Position numbers and translations under genes: made by a program. Shown one piece after another: positions 47,362 through 56,890 of a stretch of 64,000 nucleotides of DNA. Source of the stretch: BD2-11 sp965115885. Its GTDB lineage: Bacteria; Gemmatimonadota; Gemmatimonadetes; Longimicrobiales; Gaopeijiaceae. The notes beneath the pieces were generated by a model, which did not search any database, had not been told where the DNA came from, and was given only the letters and a program-made list of their open reading frames with translations. Location: NCBI GenBank assembly GCA_965115885.1, contig OZ220479.1:496001-560000 (forward strand), written 5' to 3'. The first letter of the stretch is position 1. The number at the start of each line of letters is the position of its first letter.

Positions 47362-48756
47362 ATGCGACGCTCCTTGACATCGCCGAAAGGGAAGCCGGGC
47401 GGGAGAACGCGCGCGGCCGACCGGGGCGGGAAGGGCGGGGACGCGTCCGGTTCGGGACTTCCGACGCGCCGGTCCGTGATCCGCTCCGGGCTGGCCGCGT
47501 TGGCGGTCGCTCCCTGGGCGGGGCCGTTGGCCGCGGCCGAACCGCGCGCGGGCCCGCGCCGCGGCCGCTCCGCCCAGGAGGGCGAGATCGTGCTGGGCGT
47601 GTCCGCCGCGTTCTCGGGGCCTTCCCGCGGTCTGGGCACCGAGCTCTACCGCGGCTCCATGGCGTGGTTCAACCACGTCAACGACGGCGGCGGGGTCGGG
47701 GGCCGCAGGATCGTCCTCGAGCTCACCGACGACGGCTACCAGCCCGATCCCTGCGTGGCCAACACGATCCGGCTCATGCGGGACGAGCGCGTCTTCCTGC
47801 TCTTCGGATACGTGGGCACCCCGACCGTCACCCGCGTCCTGCCCCTCCTCAAGAGATTCCGCGAGCAACGGGTCTATCTCTTCTTCCCCTTCACCGGCGC
47901 CGAGCCGCAACGGGAACCCCCCTACGGCGAGTTCGCCTTCAACCTGCGCGCCTCCTACCGCCAGGAGACGGCCGGGCTGGTCGACAATTTCGTGGGCATC
48001 GGGCGGCGGCGGGTTGCGGTCTTCTACCAGAACGACGCCTACGGCCGGAGCGGCTGGGCGGGGGTGCGGGAAGCGCTCGCCGCCCACGGCGAGACCATGG
48101 CCGGAGAGGCCACCTACATGCGCGGCACCCAGTTCGAGGCGAGCATGAGGCGCCAGGTCGAGATCCTCCAGGCGCAGTCGCCGGACGCGGTGATCTGCAT
48201 CGGAGCCTACGCGGCGTGCGCGGCCTTCGCCCGCGACGCGGTCGATCTGGGGCTCCACGTTCCCGTCGCCAACCTCTCCTTCGTGGGGAGCGAAAACTTG
48301 CTCGCCCTGATGCGCGAGGGACGCGCCGACCCGGAGTCTCATACCCGCTTTCTGGTGAATTCCCAGGTCGTTCCCAGCTACGAGGACACCTCGCTTCCGG
48401 CGGTGCGGGAATATCGCGAGCTGATGGAGCGCTACGACCCGTTGCCTCCCGAGAACGTCGAGCGCATCACTCGGGGAGAGTCCTACGAGCGCTTCCCGGA
48501 GAGCTTCGTCAGCCTCGAGGGGTTCCTGAACGCGAAGCTGGTCACCGAGATCCTCGCGCGCATGGGCGACGCGCCGGACCGCGCGCGCATCGAGCAGGCG
48601 GTCTTCGCGGTTCGGAACTTCGATCTCGGGGTCGGCGAACGGGTTTCGTTCGGCCCCGACCGCCGACAGGGGCTGGACAGGGTGTACTACACGGTCCCGG
48701 AGGAAGGCCGCTTCGTGCCGCTCGCGGACTGGGAAGCCAAGTTCGGCGCGCCGTGA
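47362..48756 (+). CDS. Tat-exported type I periplasmic binding protein (LivK/UrtA-like)
   Basis: 464 residues. After an N-terminal extension comes LPTRRSVIRSGLAALAVAP, a twin-arginine signal. The mature part is a Peripla_BP fold: GEIVLGVSAAFSGPSRGLGT, ELTDDGYQPDPCVANTIRLM, VFLLFGYVGTPT and VAVFYQNDAYGRSGW. Such domains bind amino acids, amides or urea. No ABC permease or ATPase lies nearby; instead a HAMP membrane protein (GTGA overlap) and an MFS transporter follow. It may thus serve as a ligand sensor rather than a transport component. Confidence 0.87.
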   Translation: MRRSLTSPKGKPGGRTRAADRGGKGGDASGSGLPTRRSVIRSGLAALAVAPWAGPLAAAEPRAGPRRGRSAQEGEIVLGVSAAFSGPSRGLGTELYRGSMAWFNHVNDGGGVGGRRIVLELTDDGYQPDPCVANTIRLMRDERVFLLFGYVGTPTVTRVLPLLKRFREQRVYLFFPFTGAEPQREPPYGEFAFNLRASYRQETAGLVDNFVGIGRRRVAVFYQNDAYGRSGWAGVREALAAHGETMAGEATYMRGTQFEASMRRQVEILQAQSPDAVICIGAYAACAAFARDAVDLGLHVPVANLSFVGSENLLALMREGRADPESHTRFLVNSQVVPSYEDTSLPAVREYRELMERYDPLPPENVERITRGESYERFPESFVSLEGFLNAKLVTEILARMGDAPDRARIEQAVFAVRNFDLGVGERVSFGPDRRQGLDRVYYTVPEEGRFVPLADWEAKFGAP

Positions 48757-49487
48757 GGATCGACCGGCTCTTCCGCACGTTGCGCTTCGGCTTCTTCGCC
48801 CTGTTCGCGGCCGTGGTGCTCCTGCTCTCCCTGCTCTCCATCCGCACCGTCTCGCGCGAACTCGAGACCGAGTACGTCGGCAACAGCGCCAACATCGCCA
48901 AGAACATCGCCGACGCCAGCGTGGACATCCTGCTCAACAGAAACTTGGCCACTCTGCAGTCGCTCATCGATCAGTTCGTGGAGATCGAGAGCATCCGCTA
49001 CATCTACATCGTCAGCGACGCCGGGGACTTTCTCGCCCACACCTTCGTGCCCGGCATCCCCGAGGAAATCCTCGCCAGCGACCCCACGGCCACCGATCCG
49101 GTGGAACGGAGCCTTCCGGGGCTGGGCGAGTTCGTCGAGGTGGGAAGCCCGATCCTTTCCGGGGTGGCGGGAACGGTCCACGTCGGGATGGACACCGAAC
49201 TTCTGGCGCTCAGGATCCAGCGGGCGGTCGGACGGCAGATCTACCTGCTGTGCATCATCCTGGTCGCGGGGGTGCTGGCCTCGATCTGGCTGGTCAAGTC
49301 GGCGTCCAGACCGCTGGAGGAGTTGCTGGCCTACGTGACGCAGCTGGCGCGCGGCGGCGAGACGGCGTCCGGGAACGGGATTCTGGCCAGGAAAGACGAA
49401 ATCGGGGACATGGCGCGGCTCATGAGTCACGCCGCCGGTCGCGCCCGGGCGCCCGGAGAGGTTCGGGGTCCGGGGCCCCCGACGTAG
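48753..49487 (+). CDS. HAMP-domain membrane receptor without an output domain
   Basis: 244 residues. Membrane helix 1 is LRFGFFALFAAVVLLLSLLS, followed by a periplasmic domain of about 130 residues (IRYIYIVSDAGDFLAHTFVP) and helix 2 (IYLLCIILVAGVLASIWLVK). A HAMP domain (KSASRPLEELLAYVTQLARG, then DEIGDMARLMSHA) follows. Such receptors normally continue into a kinase, cyclase or chemotaxis domain, but this one ends about 20 residues after HAMP in a Pro/Arg-rich tail, and the next gene starts 18 nt later. Its start overlaps the binding-protein stop, suggesting the two proteins interact. Confidence 0.82.
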   Translation: MRIDRLFRTLRFGFFALFAAVVLLLSLLSIRTVSRELETEYVGNSANIAKNIADASVDILLNRNLATLQSLIDQFVEIESIRYIYIVSDAGDFLAHTFVPGIPEEILASDPTATDPVERSLPGLGEFVEVGSPILSGVAGTVHVGMDTELLALRIQRAVGRQIYLLCIILVAGVLASIWLVKSASRPLEELLAYVTQLARGGETASGNGILARKDEIGDMARLMSHAAGRARAPGEVRGPGPPT

Positions 49488-49504
49488 TCGTTCCCCCGCG
49501 AATC

Positions 49505-50812
49505 GTGCGTCTTCCCCGCAGCCTCATCGTCCTGTTCTGCACGCTGCTTCAGCTGTGCCTGGGGACGGTCTACGCCTGGAGCTTCTTCCAGACCATGCTG
49601 GTACGCGACTTCGGCTGGAGCTTCAGCGAGGGCGCCGCCGCGTTCAGCATCACGATTTTCTGCTTGGGGGTGTCGGCGGCGCTGGCCGGCCAAGCGCTGC
49701 CCAGGGTCGGGCCCAGGGCGCTGGCCCTGACGGGCAGCGCCCTGTTCTCGGGCGGCTATCTGGTCGCCAGCCTGGCGCTGTCGCTGGACGCGATCTGGCT
49801 GTTCTATCTGGGGTACGGGGTCCTCGGCGGCGCCGGGATCGGGATGGGGTACGTGACGCCCGTCGCCACGGCGGCCAAGTGGTACCCGGACCGCAAGGGG
49901 CTGGTGACCGGCATCGTGGTGATGGGGTTCGGCGTGGGCGCGTTTCTGCTGAGCAAGGGGCTCGCGCCCTTCCTTGTGGTGCGGGCGTCCGGAGACCTGC
50001 AGCTCGTCTTCCTGTGGCTGGGGATCTTCTTCGCCTGCGTTCTCGTTCCCAGCAGCTTGGCCCTGAGCGACCCGAAGCGCGCGGCGCCCGCCCCGGGGCC
50101 CGGTTCCGCCGTCTCCGCGCTCGCGCCCGGGAAGGCGGAACCGGCGGCGCCGTACCTGCGCACGTCTCAGTTCGGCATCATGTGGATCGTCTTCTTTTTC
50201 AACATCGCCGCCGGCATTTCCGTCATCAGCTTCCAGTCCGAGCTTCTGCAGGAGGTGTGGGGTCTGGCCGACCCGGCCGTCGGCCCGGCCCGGCTCGCCG
50301 AGTACGGAGCCACGCTCATCGCGGTGAGTTCGCTCTGCAACGGGGTGGGACGCCTGTTCTGGGGGCTTCTGTCGGACCGCATCGGTCGGGTCGGCGTCTT
50401 CCGCATCCTGCTGGCCAGCCAGATGGTGGTCTTCGGCGTTCTTCTGACCGAGACCAATCCCTGGGTCTTCTCCGCGCTGGTCTGCTACGTGCTGCTCTGC
50501 TTCGGCGGAGGCTTCGCCACCATGCCGTCGTTCATCGTCGACGTGTTCGGCTCGAGCAACATGTCCAAGATCTACGGAACCGTGCTTACGGCGTGGGCCG
50601 CGGCGGGAATCGTCGGTCCGATGTACGTGGGGTACCTGAAGGACACCTACCCCGACCGGGCGGTGATGTACTGCTTTCTGATCGGGATTCTGATGCTCGG
50701 GGCGGGATACGTCTTCTCCTACCTTCTGGACGGCCGCCGCATGCGCTTGGGCCGACCGACGGTGCGCGACACGTTGCGTCGGTACGGAATTCCGGTTCCC
50801 GGGGAGGGGTAG
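49505..50812 (+). CDS. Oxalate/formate antiporter-family MFS transporter
   Basis: 435 residues with about twelve membrane helices. LCLGTVYAWSFFQTMLVRDF near the N-terminus, GYGVLGGAGIGMGYVTPVAT and AAKWYPDRKGLVTGIVVMGF are characteristic of the OFA family, which exchanges small carboxylates. FWGLLSDRIGRVGVFRI marks the second half. The substrate is unknown. I chose GTG 49505, which places the first helix close to the N-terminus. It is the third gene of a probable operon with the binding protein and HAMP receptor. Confidence 0.87.
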   Translation: MRLPRSLIVLFCTLLQLCLGTVYAWSFFQTMLVRDFGWSFSEGAAAFSITIFCLGVSAALAGQALPRVGPRALALTGSALFSGGYLVASLALSLDAIWLFYLGYGVLGGAGIGMGYVTPVATAAKWYPDRKGLVTGIVVMGFGVGAFLLSKGLAPFLVVRASGDLQLVFLWLGIFFACVLVPSSLALSDPKRAAPAPGPGSAVSALAPGKAEPAAPYLRTSQFGIMWIVFFFNIAAGISVISFQSELLQEVWGLADPAVGPARLAEYGATLIAVSSLCNGVGRLFWGLLSDRIGRVGVFRILLASQMVVFGVLLTETNPWVFSALVCYVLLCFGGGFATMPSFIVDVFGSSNMSKIYGTVLTAWAAAGIVGPMYVGYLKDTYPDRAVMYCFLIGILMLGAGYVFSYLLDGRRMRLGRPTVRDTLRRYGIPVPGEG

Positions 50813-50819
50813 GGGACGT

Positions 50820-50859
50820 TCCGCCCGCCCGCCCCGTCTCGGGGAACCGGGCGGGCGGA
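50820..50859. terminator. Hairpin between convergent MFS and LRR-metzincin genes
   Basis: A 12-bp stem TCCGCCCGCCCG/CGGGCGGGCGGA, starting 8 nt after the MFS stop codon, with a 16-nt loop holding CCCCG/CGGGG. It probably serves both strands; no T-run. Confidence 0.65.
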
Positions 50860-50888
50860 GCCGGGCCGACGGGCGAGGGCCGGTTTTC

Positions 50889-53800
50889 CTATCTCCGGCG
50901 TTCGCGCACCAGCACGCTCGGGCTCACCGAGACCTCCGCGGCGGCGCCGAGGACGTCTTCGGCGCCGCCGTCCCCGGTCCAGTCGCGCACGATGCTCAGA
51001 ACGCGCCCCGTGGCGCGGCTGGCGACGATGGCGCCCCTTCCGCCGCCGTCGCCGCGCTCCAGGGCCGCGAAGCCCTTCGGGCCGGTCAGCGTCACGCGCT
51101 CGATCTCGTCCGCCCAGCCTTCCCGCGCCGGGACCGCGAACAGGAAGCCCGCGCCGCCATGGTGGTCGATCCCGTCCGGCGCGAAGTTCATCGAGAACAT
51201 GCGCGCGCCCGCCGCGTCGACCCCCTCCAGCAGGTAGGGGCCGGGCGACGCGGGGAGTTTCGCGGGGGCGTCCCATTCGAAGACGGGCTCCAGACGCAAC
51301 GTTCCGTCGTCCCGGATCCTGCCCCACAGCAGGAGCGCGTTCCGGGACCGCCCCGCCGCGGGGAGCGGCGGCAGCTTCGTCCGGTACCGGAGGGCCTTCG
51401 CGAAGCTGAAGTCGCTGACCCACGACGGATCGCAGTAGGACATGAAGTCCCGGTAGCGCGCCGGACTGATCAGTCTGCCGAAGTCGCCTCCCGTGTCGAA
51501 ATCGACGCCCCAGACCCCCGTGAACGCTTCGCTGTACGGGTAGTTCGGATCGGGTCCGCCCGCGCCGCAGCCCGGAGCGTGTCGCAGGCTGAGGTTGTGG
51601 CCCAGTTCGTGGGCGAGAGTCTCCGGGAACCCGGTGTAGTAGAGGCCTCCGATGTGGGACAAGGTCAGGCCGGCCGATGCGGAGAGGTAGGCGACCCCCG
51701 CAAAGCCCCAGGAAAAGGGATGGCGCGAGGCAGGCCAAGCCAGGATGCCGTGGTAGTACTCGTTGGTGGCGCCCGCTTCGATGAAGCGGAGGAGCCGGAT
51801 TTCGTCCAGCAGTTCGATGCCCCCGCCGTCCAGCGTGTCCGCATGGGTGACGTACGGCTCGCGCGCCCTGACGTTCAGGTCGGCCAGAGGCAGCAGCGCG
51901 CGCGTGGGCCCGAGCGTTCCCCGGGGGTCGCCGTCGGCCATCTCCCGCACCAGCGCCGCCACCGCTGCGTTGTCGCCCCTGCTCGCCCGGGAAGACAGCG
52001 CGACCGGGACGAGCGTCACGTCCAGAGGAAGGCAGCGTGCGCACGTCCAACGCCTTCCGTCCCGTCTCGGGGATGCGCATCCGGCTGTCGACGTGGGTCG
52101 GCAGCGTGCCGCCCGGATCGATCTCGACGACCATTTCCACGCCGGGCCGCAGAACGGATCCGGGGATCATGGCGTTGAAGGAGCGGTTCAGGCTGCTTTC
52201 GTCGACCTCTTTCGGAAGGCCGGGCGGCACGGTCAGGTCGGCCTCGTGGATCTTCCGCCCGTCGAGGTGGAAGGTGGCCCGGGCCGCGGGGCGGTACGCG
52301 TTGACGTGGTCGGCGGTCGCGAAGACCCGCAGCAGGGCCTTGCGGCCCGCCACCAGGGGCACCTTGCCGTCGTAGGATTGGGCCGCCTGCACCAGGTAGG
52401 CGGCCTTGGCCTCCACTTTCACGCTCGGGGGATTGGCCAGCACCAGCGGGTGCCCGGCCGCGGGCGTCGTCCCACTGAAGCTCGCGGGCGTGGCCGGAAG
52501 GGAGTCGAAGGCGACGAACTGGAACACGCCGTCCTCCCGACGGGTCGCCGTCACGAGGCGGCTGATCGTGTCCCCCGCGGCGATCGTCACCGTCGTCGAG
52601 CGCGGTCTGCCCCCGCGGACGCCGAACGTCACGCGCATGTCGAACGGGGCGCCTTCGCGGACCGATATCCCGATCCGGGCGGGTCCCTCCGCCAGCGGGT
52701 CCCGGGCGTCGGTTCTCACCGCCTCCAGCGTGAGCGGGAACGGATCGACGAGGTTGTCCTCCAGCCAGAGGGCCTCCAGCGAGGTCATGCCGACGAACGC
52801 TCCGCGCGGCAACTCCGTCAGCGCGTTGCCGAACACCGACAACAGGTTCAGGTCGGGCGTGCCTCGGAAGGCGCCGTCGGGCAGCCGCGCCAGATCGTTC
52901 GCGGACATGTACAGCGTGTCCAGATCGCCGAGGCCGTCGAGAAGGCCCTCGGACAGCTCGGTCAGCTCGTTGAACGAGAAGCTGAGGTAGTCGAGGTCGG
53001 CCAGACCGTCGAAGACGCCGTCGGGCAAATCGGTCAACCGGTTTCTCGTCACGGTCAGCCGATCCAGGCTCGCCAGACCGTCGAAGACGCCGTCGGGCAA
53101 CTCCGTCAGCCGGTTCATGGCCAGCGAGAGGCTGCCGAGGTCGGCTAGGCCGTCGAACGCCCCTTCGGGCAGGTCGCTCAGCAGATTGTCGGTGAGGTGC
53201 AGTTCGGTCGCGTCGGCGACGTCGTCGAAGACGCCGTCGGGCAGTTCGGCCAGAAGATTGCCGGAGAGATTCAGGATCTTCAGGCCGGTCAGGTCGCGGA
53301 AGGCGTCGTCGGGCAACCGGGACAGCCGGTTGTTCGACAGGTCGAGGGTCGTCAGTCGGGAGAGGCCGTCGAAGGGGCCGTTGGGCAGGGCCGCGATCCA
53401 GTTGCCTTCCAGCGTCAGCCTCTCGAGTTCCGCGAGGTCGTCGAAGACGCCGTCGGGCAGGGCCGTGATCCAGTTTCTTTCCAGCGCCAGCCTCTCGAGT
53501 TCCGCGAGGCCGTCGAAGACGCCGTCGGGCAGAACGGTGAGCGCGTTTTCCGACAGATCGAGGTGCTCCAACCCGGTCAGCGCTCCGAAGACGTCTCCGG
53601 GCAGGGACGCCAGCAGGTTTTCCTGGAGGTGGAGCGTGTCGAGGGCCGGATTGTCGTCGAAGACGCCGTCGGGCAGTCCTCTCAGGTGGTTGTGGCCGAG
53701 GTCCAGGAACCGAAGATTGCTCAGCCCCTCGAAATCGCCGTCCCTGAGCGAGAGGATGCGCTCGCTCTCTCCGTCGCCGTCGGCCGCGTTCATGGCCGCC

Positions 53801-54399
53801 ATGCCGCCGCCGGGAGGCGTGCGCGCGGCTCCGCAGCGGCCCCGCGCGCCGCCGCGCTCGTACGCTTCGCCGAACGCTTCCGCGCAATCCGCCGCCGCGC
53901 CCGCCGCGCTCGTTCCGCTGACGTCGAGGCGGCGGATGCGCTCGAGCAGGCCCGCGTTCACTTGAGCGCAATCCGAACGGCTGGCGGCGGCCGTGATCGC
54001 GTCGCGGACCTGCGGGGTCCGGCCGCAGACGCCGGCGGCCGAGTCGTTGACCGACGCCCGCGCAACGGCGCTCGCGTCTCCCGCCACGACCGTGATCTCG
54101 GTCGCGCCCCGGGACACCGCCGTCGCCACGCCTTTCTGGTCCACGGAGACGACCGACGCGTCTTCGCTCGTCCAGGTGAAGGTGGCGGGCATGGGATCGC
54201 CGTGCTGGTCCAGCACGGTCACGACGAACTCCACCTTCTCGCCGGGGACGCCGAGCTCGACCCGGGAGGGGGAGATCGAAACCGAGGCCGCGCGCGACGG
54301 TTCCGGCTCGACGACCTCTCGGACGTCTCCGCACGACATCGTGGCGCAGAGGGCCGCGAATGCGGCCGTCTTCCCCGGACGACGCTTGAATTGACGCAT
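50889..54399 (-). CDS. LRR lipoprotein with C-terminal metzincin-like peptidase, interrupted by one frameshift
   Basis: ATG 54399 gives a lipoprotein signal (TAAFAALCATMSC). Residues about 35-115 are a Big2-like Ig domain (VSISPSRVELGVPGEKVEFV). Then come 14 leucine-rich repeats of 24 residues, such as LPDGVFDGLAELERLALERN, and a beta-rich stretch with IPETGRKALDVRTLP. Near 52025-52032 (GCCTTCCTCTGG on the coding strand) one extra base moves the frame; the second frame, 50889 to about 52025, carries HELGHNLSLRH (HExxHxxxxxH zinc site) and the Met-turn-like FMSYCDPSWVSDFSF. Together they form one about 1170-residue surface peptidase. Whether the shift is real or a base error cannot be told here. 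Confidence 0.8.
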
Positions 54400-54689
54400 G
54401 TTCGTTCGTCTCGCTCCGACTTGAGGATCGCGTTCCGCCGGTTCGCGAGGTCCTCCGGAGGGGACGGATTCGTCGTCCGCCGGTTGCGGACCCCGCGCCT
54501 CCGCGCCGACGCCCGGCCGCGTGCACGGGGGGACGATCCCCGCACCCGCCTGCCGCTCCCGGACGGGAGCGCACGGCGCGACGATCTTGCCGCACCGGTC
54601 CGGCGGAGACATCCTTGCGTGGCGGCACGGCCGACACCAGCGCACCTTGCTCCAAAATAGCGCCACGCCCCGACAGACGCGAGGAATCC

Positions 54690-55022
54690 ATGCGCATTCG
54701 CGATGCGGTCGCCGACGAGATCCAGTGCTCGCGATGCGGCGAACTCCGCGACCGCGGCGCCGTCGACCGGATGCTTTGGTGCGCCGGGTGCCGCGCCCGC
54801 GCCCGGCTGATCGCCGCGCGCAGGGCGCGCATCGCGGCCACGGTTCTGGCCGCCGGCGTGGCGGGCTACATTTGGGGCGTCGTTCGCCCGACCGACTTGG
54901 TGATCGGGGGTTGGATCGCCACGGTCCTCGCGGCGTACTGGATCGGCGGCAGACTGGCCCGCGAACTCTTCTACGGAATCGAGCGCGCGGGCGGAAAACG
55001 CTATCCCGGCGCGGACGGCTGA
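54690..55022 (+). CDS. Small membrane protein with N-terminal zinc ribbon
   Basis: 110 residues. CSRCGEL and CAGC near the N-terminus form a four-cysteine zinc-ribbon-like knuckle. Two hydrophobic helices follow (IAATVLAAGVAGYIWGVV and DLVIGGWIATVLAAYWIGG). ATG 54690 is preceded by GAGGAA 3 nt upstream; an ATG in frame at 54615 lacks support. Function unknown. It lies 73 nt before the acyl-CoA dehydrogenase gene. Confidence 0.7.
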   Translation: MRIRDAVADEIQCSRCGELRDRGAVDRMLWCAGCRARARLIAARRARIAATVLAAGVAGYIWGVVRPTDLVIGGWIATVLAAYWIGGRLARELFYGIERAGGKRYPGADG

Positions 55023-55095
55023 TCCGGGCGGTCTTCCTCCCTTTCTTCGAACTCGGACACGCACGCGCCGCCCCCCGGCGGCGAGGACGCACCTC

Positions 55096-56280
55096 ATGGC
55101 GGAAAAATTTCAGGGACTCGACTTCTACGATCTGGATTCCGTTCTGAGCGAGGAGGAGCGACTGATCCGGGACGCCGTCCGCGAGTGGGTGGAGGACGAA
55201 GTCGTCCCGATCATCGGGGAAGCCTACTGCGCGCGTCGCTTTCCCCGCTCGCTGATCCCCGGACTGGGCGAACTGGGGGTTCTGGGAGCCAACCTGCCGG
55301 AGGAGTACGGGTGCGCCGGACTCGGCAACGTCGCCTACGGACTCATCATGCAGGAACTCGAGCGCGGGGACTCGGGGTTGCGCTCGTTCGTCTCGGTGCA
55401 GGGCGCGTTGGTCATGTACCCCATCCACGCCTTCGGTTCGGAGGAGCAGCGTCGCGCGTGGCTTCCCAGGCTGGCCGCCGCCGAGGCCGTCGGATGCTTC
55501 GGCCTCACCGAGCCCGACTACGGATCCAACCCCGCCGGGATGCTCACCACGGCGAGGAAGACCGGGGACGGCTGGGTGCTGAACGGGACCAAGATGTGGA
55601 TCACCAACGGGTCCATGGCCGACGTCGCGGTGGTGTGGGCGCAGACGGGCGCGCCCGGCGAGACGAAGGGCGTCCGCGGTTTTCTCGTCCCCACCGACGC
55701 CCCCGGCTTCAGCGCGCGCGACCAGAAGGGCAAGCTGTCGTTGCTCGCCTCCGACACCAGCGAGCTCGCGCTCCAGGACGTGCGCGTCCCCGACGACGCG
55801 CTCCTGCCGGGCAGCGCGGGGCTCAAGAGCCCGCTCACGTGCCTCACCCAGGCGCGCTACGGGATCGCGTGGGGCGCGGTGGGCGCGGCCATGGCCTGCT
55901 TTCACGAAGCCCTCGACTACAGCAAGGAGCGGGTCATGTTCGACGCCGCGATCGGCGCCAAGCAGATCCAGCAGGTGCGCATCGCGGACATGCTCACCGG
56001 CATCACCCAGGGACAGCTCCTGGCCCTGCGGCTCGGGCGGCTCAAGGACGAAGGCCGGGCCACCCCGCAGCAGGTCTCGCTCGCCAAGCGCGCCAACTGC
56101 CACATGGCGTGCGAGGTGGCGCGGGAGGCTCGGCGGCTGCTGGGCGCCAACGGCATCCTGGCGGAGTATTCCGCCATGCGCCACATGGCCAACCTGGAAT
56201 CGGTCTACACTTACGAGGGAACCCACGACATCCATTCCCTCATCCTGGGCCAAGCGATGACCGGGTTGGCCGCCTTCTGA
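55096..56280 (+). CDS. Glutaryl-CoA dehydrogenase-like acyl-CoA dehydrogenase
   Basis: 394 residues of the FAD-dependent acyl-CoA dehydrogenase fold. FSLTEP-like GCFGLTEPDYGSNPAGM and WITNGSMADVAVVWAQ contact FAD and substrate. The catalytic base is Glu374 in TYEGTHDIHSLILG. SVQGALVMYPIHAFGSEEQ and RSFVSVQ point to the glutaryl-CoA dehydrogenase branch, which oxidises and decarboxylates glutaryl-CoA to crotonyl-CoA in lysine, tryptophan or aromatic breakdown. No partner genes lie nearby, so the exact acyl-CoA remains uncertain. Confidence 0.88.
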   Translation: MAEKFQGLDFYDLDSVLSEEERLIRDAVREWVEDEVVPIIGEAYCARRFPRSLIPGLGELGVLGANLPEEYGCAGLGNVAYGLIMQELERGDSGLRSFVSVQGALVMYPIHAFGSEEQRRAWLPRLAAAEAVGCFGLTEPDYGSNPAGMLTTARKTGDGWVLNGTKMWITNGSMADVAVVWAQTGAPGETKGVRGFLVPTDAPGFSARDQKGKLSLLASDTSELALQDVRVPDDALLPGSAGLKSPLTCLTQARYGIAWGAVGAAMACFHEALDYSKERVMFDAAIGAKQIQQVRIADMLTGITQGQLLALRLGRLKDEGRATPQQVSLAKRANCHMACEVAREARRLLGANGILAEYSAMRHMANLESVYTYEGTHDIHSLILGQAMTGLAAF

Positions 56281-56357
56281 CGGGTCCGACCGCCGAACGA
56301 GCCCTTGACCCCGTTCCTCCGGCGGTGCAGGTTACCCGCTCGGCGACGAGATCGTCG

Positions 56358-56430
56358 GCCTCGCTAGCTCAACTGGTAGAGCAACTGACTCTTAATCAGT
56401 AGGTTCGGGGTTCGAGTCCCTGGCGGGGCA
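56358..56430 (+). tRNA. tRNA-Lys (anticodon CTT)
   Basis: A 73-nt cloverleaf. Acceptor GCCTCGC pairs with GCGGGGC (one G-T pair), discriminator A. The anticodon stem ACTGA/TCAGT encloses loop CTCTTAA with anticodon CTT. The T-arm is CGGGG-TTCGAGT-CCCTG. CCA is not encoded. A decayed gene copy lies directly downstream. Confidence 0.95.
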
Positions 56431-56540
56431 TCGGAGATCGGCGGGTAGACCCTGGGGGGCTGCTTGCTCGGTCCGGGAAGCTGGGCCGGCGCTCCGGCCC
56501 GGCGCGGAGAGCCCCGCCGCCCGCGCCTCGGCGCGGTTCC

Positions 56541-56850
56541 GCCGCTGGCGTTCGCGCGCCAGCGCGCTCCGGTCCACCGCGAGCCCGGCGCCGCCGAGCG
56601 CTTCCGCTTCGAGCCGTTTCCCGGTCCGGTCGCGCACGAGGCTCGGAACGCGCCCCGAGCCCGCCCTTGCCGCCACGGTCGACCGGAGTCCGGCGCGAAG
56701 CTCGTCGAGAACGTGGGCGCACCCGCCGCGTCGATTCCCTCCGGCCGGTAGGACCGAAGACGCCGGAAGCTTCGCCGGGGCGTCCCGATGGCCCGGACCA
56801 AGCCGGGAACGCGACGCCGCGGGATCGAAGACCGGTCCAAGGTTCCACCC
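56541..56850 (-). pseudogene. Decayed copy of the LRR-metzincin gene 3' end
   Basis: The sequence matches the 3' part of the intact gene (50889 to about 51300) in order and orientation, with substitutions and gaps. Examples: TCCGGCGCGAAGCTCGTCGA here against TCCGGCGCGAAGTTCATCGA there, then CACCCGCCGCGTCGATTCCC against GCCCGCCGCGTCGACCCCCT. A segment equivalent to about 51050-51160 is largely missing. No reading frame is preserved. It starts about 110 nt after tRNA-Lys, a common integration neighbourhood. The remainder of 56431-56890 holds nothing else I can support. Confidence 0.7.
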
Positions 56851-56890
56851 CGCCCGCGCCGCACGACTCGCTCGGGTTGCGGGGACCGAA

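Noticed and set aside
50719..52019. Continuation of the LRR frame to 50719 without a frameshift
   Set aside because: The frame is open but carries no motif, whereas the other frame has the zinc site, the Met-turn and a normal stop at 50889.
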